Of a stretch of DNA of 20,522 nucleotides, positions 1 through 8,227 are shown one piece after another (position 1 is the first letter of the stretch; every line of letters starts with the position of its first letter). Location: assembly GCF_000003605.2 (NCBI RefSeq), contig NW_003134349.1, positions 23,590 through 44,111 of the forward strand. Direction: 5' to 3'. Below the pieces are notes generated by a model. It was not told the origin of the DNA, ran no database searches, and worked only from the letters and a program-made list of their open reading frames with translations. The DNA is from Saccoglossus kowalevskii. Taxonomy: Eukaryota; Hemichordata; Enteropneusta; Harrimaniidae. The translations under genes were made by a program, and so were the position numbers.

Positions 1-570
1 TAATTAACTCACATTCAAGCAACAATGCAGATTTCCCAGTGGGAGTGAGACTATTCAAACTCTGCCACTAAAAAATAGGGGTGTTTTCAGCAAAAAACGA
101 ATAACCCTGGAATACATACAATATACTGAATTTCGGAACAAATCATGCATTACTTACAGCAGCAGAATACCACAGAAATATCAGACGAAACATGAAAACA
201 CTATATATTGTATTTCAGCCTGAACCCTCTATATTGCAATTCAAGGAATTAACCCCATATGTGCATCCATTTCCCACCTTGGTATCACCCACCCCTGAAA
301 ACAAACTCTTAATACCACGCTGAAGCGTTTGGTAATAATTACCCGTTGAATAATCGACGGGTTCCTGCAGTGTCGATAGAGGGCCATGCAGAATAAACCA
401 GTCGGGGGTGATTTCACAGTTACAGGGAATTTCGCGCTAACACCCACATTTCGCGCATTGTTTTATTTTATTCAAACTACAAAAACAAATTAATCGCCCT
501 GACTGCGCCAGTCTAAGATGACTCTTACACTGTAAAGATACTATGTTTGACCAAAAGGAATACTCATTAC
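1..570. other. AT-rich non-coding sequence, no gene recognised
   Basis: No open frame here has a recognisable domain. A reverse-strand open frame of 68 codons (241-447) crosses a small hairpin near 340-365 (acccgt/acgggt arms) and shows no family resemblance. I read the stretch as intergenic or intronic. Confidence 0.5.
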
Positions 571-863
571 AGATAGTCCAGCTTTATTTATCAACCCGAC
601 CAATGTTAATAACAATTGTGATATGAGCAATGCCAATAATAAATTGTTTCACAATTGTTTTCACTCGGGAGGTAACGAATTTGCGACAAATATCGTATAT
701 GACTCTTGGGGTCAACCTATCATCAAGAGTCCAGTTTTTAATAGTAATAATCTGGAATATGCAACTACCACCCCTGATCCAGTGCAATTAAAGCCGAGAG
801 ATCAAAACCACTCATTTATATGCACCACGACTCATTGAGATATTTCATCAGCTCTCAAATCGA
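571..863 (+). other. possible unassigned exon (weak)
   Basis: An acceptor-like site (ctcattacag, ending at 570) is followed by an open frame that runs from 571 to a TGA at 836-838, and a strong donor-like sequence (gag|gtaaga) begins at 864. The open frame encodes about 88 residues, rich in Asn and Thr, including HNCFHSGGNEFATNIVYDSW. I recognise no family. The internal stop before the donor means it could only be a terminal exon, a broken exon or chance. It lies about 400 bp upstream of the NXPE pseudogene on the same strand, but nothing in the sequence ties the two together. Confidence 0.2.
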
Positions 864-991
864 GGTAAGAACATATAAAATTATAGTTGCTTATCAGTAA
901 TCTACCAAAATGCAGATGCCATCAGCTCCTAAATGTATATATCATAATTTTAAATCAAAGGATTTTGCTACTTTATACGCTCTGTTTTAAC

Positions 992-1027
992 TAATTCAAA
1001 GCAGCAAATTAATTCAAAGCAGCAAAA
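992..1027. repeat. 18-bp tandem duplication
   Basis: The unit taattcaaagcagcaaat occurs twice in direct succession (992-1009 and 1010-1027), differing only at the last base. It is probably a slippage or short duplication event in non-coding DNA. Confidence 0.85.
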
Positions 1028-1866
1028 TTTGCTTTCATAGACATGTTAATACGAAACATATCCTCGATATGTTGCCAGGAATGTAAAGACATGTCATCAC
1101 CTCTCAAAATGAGAGCAAAATAACCTTATTTGTAAGCAACATTATTCCTACTGAGATGTCATATGTCAATATGCAATATAATCCGTCAGCCGGGTAAACT
1201 GAAGTTTAACAGTGTTTGAGCATTTACCTAAACAATATCATTCACAAAATTATTGTTTTGTTCGTATGTTACTAAAGTCTGCCAATGTAACTTTGAATTC
1301 TGTGACTGTTCACTAGTTGGGCTCTTTTCAACGCAACAGGAAACGATGGAATAAAGCAAGGCGAATAAGTACATGTTGTTGTTGAAACACGTGACACACG
1401 TGATCACAAAAGACATGTAGGCGGTGACTTTCTTTATGGACTAATGATTAGAAAAACATTGAAGAAAAATAAGTGTTAGAGTAATTGAACATAAAAATGG
1501 TACATATAGTGTATATTTTTTTGCTGTTTGGTATGGAAAAGCCACAATAACTATTATACTTTGGAATACAAAAGAAGCTATCCAATGGTTCGATACAGTG
1601 TACAGAAAATATGAACGACGCTACGAATAGAAAGGGATCTTTCAATGTGGTAAAATTACGGAAAAAAGTGTTTGTTACGTTCTCAGAGATGGAGTATTGT
1701 TAAACAAATGTGAATATCGAAATGAACATGCAATGGGAAGCACGGCATTCACGTGTGATAAACCAGCAAATCTGCCACGTGATTTATTATATCTAATACA
1801 TAAAGGAGCTAAAAGCAAATTTGCCGAATCAATACTACAACCTGGTCAAGAAATATTATTCCAAAA

Positions 1867-2189
1867 GTAAGTGAGAGAAAGGGCGAGTGAAGGCGAGAGT
1901 GGGAGAGAGGAAATAACAGTAGAATGAGAGAGAAAAAAGAGAGATTAGAACAGAAAGAGAACGTCAGAAAGTCTTATAACTACCCTAATTTAAATCTAAA
2001 CTTATATAATTGCACTTTCATTGAACCAAAAATTATGTACGCACTGCACACTTAATAGAAGCTTTGATACATAATTATAGAACAATAACAATAATAAGCA
2101 AAATTATAATATAAAAAAAGGAAATCTTACAGGAATTCATAATTTTGAATACTTTACATGTCTCATCATTAGTATTATTACTTTTCCAG
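1867..2189 (+). other. intron a/b of the NXPE pseudogene, with GA-rich tract
   Basis: This runs from GTAAGT to cttttccag. Its first 100 bp (1868-1966) are almost pure purine (gagaga, ggcgag and agaaaga motifs), and the remainder is AT-rich. Apart from the splice sites and the purine tract I see nothing in it. Confidence 0.7.
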
Positions 2190-2242
2190 GCCATACATAA
2201 CGTCGCCCATTTCTGGAAGTCCATTGGTCATTTCGATTAAAG

Positions 2243-2364
2243 GTGAATTTCAATTATTTTATTTGTTAACACGAGAACATGTATATAAATGATCGAACTA
2301 GAAATTCAAAATAAAACATATAGTGAAATATTCATCTCATCATCCTCAAACATTAATTTTTCAG
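2243..2364 (+). other. intron b/c of the NXPE pseudogene
   Basis: It begins GTGAAT after the lysine codon at 2239-2241 and ends attaatttttcag. Exon b leaves one nucleotide that completes a Glu codon with the first two bases of exon c, so the ancestral reading frame is kept across it. Confidence 0.7.
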
Positions 2365-3129
2365 AAGAAAGTGAAAAACAGGAAGCAGTATTGGATGGTC
2401 GGTCATCTTGCAAATCTAAATCACCTACACTGATGTCAACGGGATTTTGGGAAAACTATATATAATACATGGAAATCCATAGTGTGTAAGACAAGTAACT
2501 GGACAGAAACCACTGCACAAACATGTCTGAGAGGTAAAACTGTTTATATGCTGGGATATTCTACATTGAGACAGTGGCATATAAGCATCACAGGTCTTAT
2601 GAAACAAGTTAACACTCAAGAAACAGATATATACAAATCATGGTCAGACACAACACATAACATTTCATAACAATATGGAAATTTCATCCCTTAATGATTG
2701 GAAGTAAATATATCCATTTTTGGGACCAACAATTTGAAACTGATGTCATTGATCGAATAGATGGGTGTAATACAGTGATTGTTTTGAGTCTAACATATCA
2801 CTTTGTTTCATGGACTACAAAGTCGTACCTTGAAAGACTGAGTCAGGTGAAAAATGCTGTCATACGTCTAAGCCCGATGTCCAGACACTGTCGTTATGTT
2901 AAAAAGTTCTCATCCAAGACAGAACGCTAAGATAGGATACGCCTACAGCGCCTGGATTCTATTTGACATGAACCAAATGTCGAGAGAACTATTTTCTGAT
3001 ATAGATGTACGGTATATAGATGTATGGGACATGTCTCTCTCACATTTCTCCAAAAATAACGTCCACATGCCAATGAACGTTATTCGACAACAAATTAATT
3101 TGTGTCTGTCCTATATCTGTTCTAATTGA

Positions 3130-4235
3130 GTCAAAAGCATGAATACTGATAATCATTACTTCACAAAATTCAAGCATAGCAGAGATGTATTTCAGTAATT
3201 ACTGTACATAGCTTAGTGTTAGTGTGTCACTTCTAGTGTTTAATGTTCACAGCTGATTTCATACCATTTGTATGTTCGTGTTACATTGGCATTGCTATCT
3301 CGCGAAAGTTGTCTCCATACAAATAGTCATCGTCGGATCTACTGTGGTCAGAAAGTCATGTAAAACTTTAAAACCAATCATTTAAACGACGGAAATCTAA
3401 ACTGGAAAAAATGTATTTTTCTACTAGATCGTATCAGCCATAACTGTCCAAATCATCAAACCCTGTTGATGCGTACGAACATAGACCATGTTATTATTTT
3501 TTTATGTAATTTTGCATTGACTTCTAGTGAGACTTTGCCTCATATTTCTAATTTGTGATATAATTTCAACTATAGGGGAGATGATTGTCAGTGGAAATTT
3601 ATTTTTGAAAGCACGCCCTCTATTGTCACCCCTTGTGTTCAGTTTCCCCACCGCGGATTTCCGGGATGTTTTTAATTGTGATATCTTTACAGCATTGATA
3701 GTTTATTTGCAAATGCCTAATGTGAAAATCTGGGCTAATACGATGTCATAATATTATAATACCAATAAGAAGCAATGGAGGGTAAGAAGGTCAATGTTAG
3801 AACAGTATTTTAAATTGAATTGTGGTTCATATTTTGTTTTTCAGTTTTCAGAAATAAGATATATGTGTAATTAAGTAGACATAACTGGTTTAATGCAATA
3901 ACATTTATGCGAGCAGTTTTAACTATACTATTGACTGGTACTCGAACTGCTGACTTGTAGGTAAACATTCTGTTCTGTTATATATGCCATTGACTTAACT
4001 TGGAGACTATTGACTGTGACGTTATTGAATGCATACTGGAATAGTCAGGACGTTACCTTATTCAGAAAATATTTTTGTATTTTATGATTTTTTGACCTTT
4101 TCAAATTCTTCATCAGTGAATATCATATCAGTAGTATTACAAGCAATAGGTTTTGCAAGGATTAATTGTTCATACTCTTATACAATCTGATTAAAATGTG
4201 ACCCTATAATTTTTAATTTAATTTAATTTAATTTT
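3130..4235. other. intergenic AT-rich sequence
   Basis: No recognisable coding similarity in any frame. A short forward open frame (3527-3751, 74 codons) looks like chance. The segment ends in a (TTTAA)n microsatellite (4212-4232) that abuts the 3' LTR described next. Confidence 0.55.
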
Positions 4236-4869
4236 TGACACTTTTAGGAATTGCGAATGCCAGTGTGAGTTCTGTGAGAGTGATATCCACAGAACTCACA
4301 CTGGAAGGGGGTTTCGTTCACTGCTAGAAATGGGTAGAAAAGACAATAGTACTTGTAATAAAATACACATACACCAACATATCGAGTTAAAGCATCTGGC
4401 TATAATACCTCTCAAAATAATTACAAGGAATAAAGAACAAACATATACAATGAATAAAGTCACTAAAATAGTGATTTCCCAGAAGTGTTTGCATTGATGA
4501 TAACTCACAGTTTCAGGATGAATATCAGTCAATGGCTTCTGCAACACAACAACGAAGAAATACTGAAGTCTTGTAGAGGAAAGCTGTTATTCTGGAGGGT
4601 ACCGCTAAAAGCAAGAGATCGCAGAGCAGTTCATAAAAGTCTCACAGAATTTGCAACTGTCTTCAGTCTGTCCAATTTATAGGCATAAATGGCCCAGATT
4701 CAGAGACACCACCGGGGTTTCCACATGAGCCAAACAGAATGTGATCTTGATTCCATGCACACTTCTATTTGCTAAAACATAAAATAAAGGATGACAGTGC
4801 TCCCTCATCAAGACTGAGCATAGCACATTTACAGTCCAATAATCAGTATCAACTGCCAATAAATTGACA
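4236..4869 (-). repeat. 3' LTR (short copy, about 634 bp)
   Basis: It is a direct repeat of the 7309-8227 copy. On the minus strand it begins TGTCA at 4869, right after the purine run gggaaa. The outer end, near 4236, is less certain because of the hairpin at 4260-4304. Relative to the 5' copy it lacks two internal stretches, the larger falling between the gcagagcagttcata and gattccatgcacactt blocks. The usual explanation is post-insertion deletion here, or insertion in the other copy. Confidence 0.7.
4260..4304. repeat. perfect 17-bp inverted repeat with 11-nt loop
   Basis: ccagtgtgagttctgtg (4260-4276) is the exact reverse complement of cacagaactcacactgg (4288-4304), with agagtgatatc between them. 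The right arm is the sequence shared with the 5' LTR (7351-7367). The left arm has no counterpart there, so it looks like a local inverted duplication inside the 3' LTR. Confidence 0.9.
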
Positions 4870-4880
4870 TTTCCCAAAAT
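4870..4880 (-). other. candidate polypurine tract next to the 3' LTR
   Basis: The minus strand reads ttttgggaaa directly before the TGTCA start of the 3' LTR. A purine run in this place primes plus-strand DNA synthesis in LTR elements. The assignment rests on position, and the run is short. Confidence 0.45.
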
Positions 4881-4914
4881 TGAAAAAAAAAAGATACAGT
4901 AATTCTAAGTATTC

Positions 4915-5550
4915 TCAATTCTGTTTAAATCGTCTGCACCTATATTTTCTTTACTTTTAATTGTTATAATGCGATAAATAAATGATTGCAAATATAGAAC
5001 CCACCGCAATAACCCACTGTTTATTGCTCGTTCCTTGTTAATGGCTGATGATCAAAATAGATTCCACCATATAAATATTGGTGAAAATTATGCAATGTCT
5101 GCCAAACACTCTTTTTCAATTACAGAATAAGACTTCTCTCTGGCTAGCTATTTACGACTGACATATACCACCGTAAATTTTCCTTCCCCATATTGCTGCA
5201 ATAAGAATGCACCAAGCCCAATGCATCACATTTCAAAATACAACTTGTAGTAAAATCAGGCAACCTTAAGATTGGTTGCTTACTCAATACAAGTGATTAA
5301 ATGCACGTTCCTGGGGATCTGCTCAGACTAACTTTCTAGGCTGACATTTTCTGGTCAAATCACTGAGAGGAGTTGCTATTGCAGCAAATTTTGGTACACA
5401 TTTTCGATAGTATCCAGCCATGCCTAAAATGATGTATGGCTTCTAATGTATCTGGTAATACTTGCAAAATATCGTCACCTACCTGGTGACCAATAAACTC
5501 TAAATTAGTAAAACCAAAGAAACTCTTTGAAGGTCTTGTGGTTAATGTGT
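4915..5550 (-). pseudogene. Ty3/gypsy pol relic: C-terminal RT and RNase H
   Basis: The minus strand shows, in order, the conserved RT-tail blocks TTRPSK and LEFIGHQVG (5540-5484), GMAGYYRKCVPKF (about 5424-5386), LSDLTRK, then RNase H blocks LRLPDF (about 5272-5254), FHQYLYG (about 5090-5067), DHQPL (about 5052-5038), LLRWVLYLQ and ENIGADDL near 4930. These follow the usual Ty3/gypsy order. Several in-frame stops and frame changes break it, for example after RKLV near 5315 and around 5155. The catalytic RT motif (xxDD) lies upstream in intact elements and is absent. The fragment ends abruptly near 5550, where an oppositely oriented gag relic begins. Confidence 0.8.
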
Positions 5551-5554
5551 TTCA

Positions 5555-6350
5555 TTTTGAGTGAGATTCCTATGGGGGAGGAAACTGAACAGGAATATGA
5601 AACTCCACATAAATCTGATATATCAGTACTAAAACTAGAAATGACAGAAAGAATTGAAAAAAAAAAATGCAGTATAGATTGGAGCATGAAAGACATGATA
5701 GACTTGGCATTACTAAGGATGTTTCATATGTTGACCCCACTAAATGTATGAAACTTGTACCAAAGTTTGGAGAACATGAAGTTGATAATTTTTTTGTTCA
5801 TTTTGAAAAAAAATAGCTACCAATTTAGAGTGGCCCAAGGAGTCGTGGCCATTATTGGTTCAGTATCAGTTTGTTGGTTGAGCTAGAGATGTCTACTCAG
5901 CTCTGTCTTTAAGTGATTGTACTAAATATGACATTGTTAAAAAGGTAGTGTTAAATGCTTATGAGCTAGTCCAAGAGGCATATAGATTGAATTCAGAGAA
6001 ACTAAAAATACATATTAGTGAAACACATGTTGAATTTGCAAGGGTTTGCAAGAACGAATGTGCGATAGATGGGTCAGTTCTAAAGATGTGGACGAGAAAT
6101 ATGAAGATTTAAGATAACTTATATTGAGTTGAGGAATCTAAGAATTGTGTCTATTGTGGTATTAAAACTCATTTGGCCGAGATGAATATTAAAACCTTGC
6201 ACAAGGCTGCCATCAGAGCTGATGGATATGCCCTAACCCATAACTTAAACATGAATAAAACAAATTATGGATATAGGAATGGCCCCAATAAATTTGGTCA
6301 AAATATTAGATCTTATAAAAATAATAATCAAGCTCAATCAAGCTAATGTT
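5555..6350 (+). pseudogene. gag relic of a second Ty3-like element, opposite strand
   Basis: The forward strand has gag-like blocks: a charged N-terminal stretch with LKLEMTERIEKKK (about 5625-5670), LVPKF (about 5754), FFVHFEK (about 5788), LEWPKESWP (about 5826), YSALS (about 5896), NAYELVQEAYRLN (about 5950-5995) and LHKAAIRADGYALTH (about 6195-6240). This is the capsid-like pattern of many invertebrate Ty3/gypsy gags. It contains frameshifts near 5715 and 5815 and several stops. No zinc knuckle, protease or LTR belonging to it is visible. It sits between the gag and pol relics of the minus-strand element, so it is a nested or rearranged fragment. Confidence 0.7.
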
Positions 6351-6479
6351 ATTGTACCATCTATCATCACACAAGTACGACTCCTGTACCTACTTGCACC
6401 TGTGACTTCATGAACTACACAAGAATGATTTTCTGTAAATATTTACTATTTTAATCACATGTCAACATGACAACTCCTA

Positions 6480-7060
6480 TCATCTTCAGACAGTTATACC
6501 CATCAGTCAAAATAACTACTTAATCTAGCTGAATATTGTGAAATGCTCTCTCCACCTTCTGCCTTGCTAGTTTAAAATATCTTCATATAACCTTCATTCA
6601 TATCATATTGATTCAACAAAGCTGCCTTTACAACGAGGTAATCGATGCTTTGCCTGTCAATAAGGCACTAAAATTCATGACCCAACTATCGCAAGGTAAT
6701 TTCTGAGTTGCAGCAAATCGCTCGAACCTTAAAATAAATGCGACCATCCCATCACTATTTTCATCAAACAATGATAATTTTGAACCTTTAGAACTAACAA
6801 CTGGACTGAGCCAACTGTTCCACCCCTCCATGTTGACCATTAGCTTCCACACGCAACCTCAACTCTTCAAATTCAAACTGACTTATTTTCTCTTTCTCTT
6901 CACAGTCTTGCTCTCTCTCTATTGCGAAACTTTCAACCTTTTAGCGTCATTTTCTCTGTCTCTCTTCTCACGCTCTGCCCTCGCAAATTGAGTCAGCTCT
7001 TCACCCTCATACCACAATCCTTTACCTAACTCTTTAAGTTCATTAAATATTCATGCATAA
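6480..7060 (-). pseudogene. gag relic of the minus-strand Ty3/gypsy element
   Basis: The minus strand opens with NELKELGKGLWYEGEEL (about 7055-7005), then a charged Glu/Arg-rich coiled-coil-like stretch (about 7000-6850). Next come KLSLFDENSDGM, FILRFERFA and FSALLTGKAS (6780-6640), and after a frameshift near 6640, AALLNQYDMNEGYM and SQYSARLSSYF (about 6615-6500). The order and spacing match the N-terminal and capsid part of Ty3/gypsy gag. There is another frameshift near 6930, and stops near 6575 and 6500. Its motifs differ clearly from the forward-strand gag at 5555-6350, so the two come from different families. Confidence 0.75.
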
Positions 7061-7288
7061 AAGGTGTAATACAAGTTCAAGTATTAAATATTTATTTAGT
7101 ATTAAATAAAGCAATTTAATGTCAGTACAAGCTAGTCTGACAATACCGTGTTCTCTAGACCTAAGCAGTTACAAAACAGTCAATTTAGACAGGGGATTAT
7201 TGACAATAGAATTCAAATTGACAGTGAATCAAAATCAGAATCATTACTGAATCCGATTCCGAATCCCAATCCGATTTGGAATCACAAT
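7060..7288 (-). other. untranslated leader of the LTR element
   Basis: This lies between the primer-binding site and gag. It includes a GAATC/GATTC-rich stretch (7219-7288) with repeated aatc-type units, and a short AT-rich duplication (attaaatattt / attaaataaa, 7084-7110). No coding similarity was seen. Confidence 0.5.
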
Positions 7289-7304
7289 CCTACTTCTGAC
7301 ACCA
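7289..7304 (-). other. primer-binding site of the LTR element
   Basis: The minus strand reads TGGTGTCAGAAGTAGG, two bases after the CA end of the 5' LTR. The leading TGG (complement of a tRNA CCA end) and the sequence TGGTGTCAGAAG are typical of Ty3/gypsy elements, often attributed to a leucine tRNA primer. The tRNA identity is from memory of the family, not tested here. Confidence 0.75.
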
Positions 7305-7308
7305 AAAT

Positions 7309-8227
7309 GTCACAGTGTAAGGCCTGTTTAATGCTATTGAGAAGGCCGCCCACAGAACTCACACTGGACAGAGTGTTTTTCACTGTTAGAATAGGGTAGA
7401 CAAGACATGCGTACTGCAAATGAAATACACAAACACCAAAATATCGAGTTAAAGCTCCTGGATTTAATACCTCTCAAAATAATCACATGAAATAAAGCAC
7501 CGAAACTACAATGAATAAAATCACTAAAATAGGGGATTGCCTACAAAAGTTTTCATTGGTGATAACTCACAGTTCCAGGATGTAGATATGGATGAAAGTC
7601 AATGACTTCTGCAACACAACAACGAAGACATACAGGAGTCTTGCTTGCAGAAGAACGCCGTTATTCTGGAGGGCACCGCTGAAAACAGGAGATCGCAGAG
7701 CAGTTCATACAAGTCTCACAGAATGATTGAAGCCTGTATCATTTGTTTAACAATATTGCTGCAGCTACACACAGGACACGCAGCATAAATGATGGACCCC
7801 AACTGTCCTCAGCCTGTCCAACCCACAGTAACAAATGGCCAAGTTTCAGGTTCGAGTTCCCACACGAGCCAGAATGTGATCTTGCTAGCTGCTGTATCAC
7901 GAAGGCAACTAAGTAGATCATAAAAATCCTTTGTTATTCAAATAACAGCACACCTGGTAGATTCCAATTGACCATCCAGAGTTTAAAACAAGTATGACCT
8001 GTCAATCACCTTTATGACAGTTATCACACGGCAATGCACACCGTTTCTGCCCATGATTCCATGCACACTTTTATTTGCAGGGTTTGAGGTAATAGGATAG
8101 AATAAAATGAATGATGCTAACAGAAAGGCTCGAAGTTTCGAACAAACTACAGGCGCTCCATGCGCGATGTGCGTCAGATCATTGTAGAATACGCCGACCT
8201 GCAGCGTCAATGAGGCTGAAAGTGACA
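7309..8227 (-). repeat. 5' LTR (long copy, about 919 bp)
   Basis: Read on the minus strand, it starts TGTCAC (8227-8222) and ends GTGACA (7314-7309), the inverted terminal bases expected of an LTR. It is followed after two bases by the primer-binding site. It shares ordered blocks with 4236-4869 in the same orientation: cacagaactcacactgg (7351 / 4288), atatcgagttaaagc (7440 / 4379), the cttctgcaacacaacaacga block (7606 / 4536), gcagagcagttcata (7695 / 4621) and gattccatgcacactt (8055 / 4749). Roughly 230 bp between the last two blocks have no counterpart in the 3' copy. Confidence 0.75.

Larger units (their letters stand above)
1228..3129 (+). pseudogene. NXPE family (neurexophilin and PC-esterase domain) pseudogene, unprocessed
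   Basis: Three exon relics resemble NXPE proteins, which have an Ig/filamin-like domain followed by a PC-esterase domain. Exon a (about 1228-1866) carries the GGDF block at 1420-1431, an NGTY block near 1496-1507 and a CEYRN block. It ends at a perfect donor, GTAAGT (1867). Exon b is 2190-2242, with acceptor cttttccag. Exon c (2365-3129) carries CLRGKTVYMLGYSTLRQW, then HFVSWTTKSYLERL, SSHPRQ, DVWDMSLSH and NNVHMP, and stops with TGA at 3127-3129. Intron phases a/b and b/c match. Lesions: frameshifts near 1305-1318, 1453-1476, 2440-2462, 2656-2678 and 2868-2880; TAA at 1366-1368; TAG at 1628-1630. The usual GDS of the esterase block reads GYS (2554-2562). The retained introns point to a duplicated gene copy that decayed, not a retrocopy. 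No promoter or N-terminal exon was found. Confidence 0.85.
4236..8227 (-). mobile_element. degenerate Ty3/gypsy-type LTR retrotransposon with a nested foreign gag fragment
   Basis: On the minus strand the order is 5' LTR (8227 to about 7309), primer-binding site (7304-7289), leader, gag relic (about 7060-6480), RT/RNase H relic (about 5550-4915), purine-rich tract, and 3' LTR (4869 to about 4236). Protease, the N-terminal part of RT, and integrase are not seen. The LTRs differ greatly in length and sequence and the coding parts are full of stops, so this is an old, dead copy. The bases outside both LTRs include TTTT (4232-4235 and 8228-8231), which could be a target duplication, but in AT-rich DNA that is weak. 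Confidence 0.8.

Noticed and set aside
1366-1630. In-frame TAA and TAG in the NXPE exon read as recoding (stop read-through) or an alternative genetic code
   Set aside because: Frameshifts occur in the same exon set, and the receptor exons use normal stops and have none in frame, so ordinary pseudogene decay suffices.
4296-4547. 83-codon minus-strand ORF with a hydrophobic stretch
   Set aside because: It lies in the LTR, the matching part of the other LTR does not keep the frame, and composition explains the hydrophobicity.
7849-7860. GGTTCGAGTTCC resembling a tRNA/SINE B box
   Set aside because: No A box at the right distance and no tRNA-like fold; the site lies inside the LTR, so it is most likely chance.
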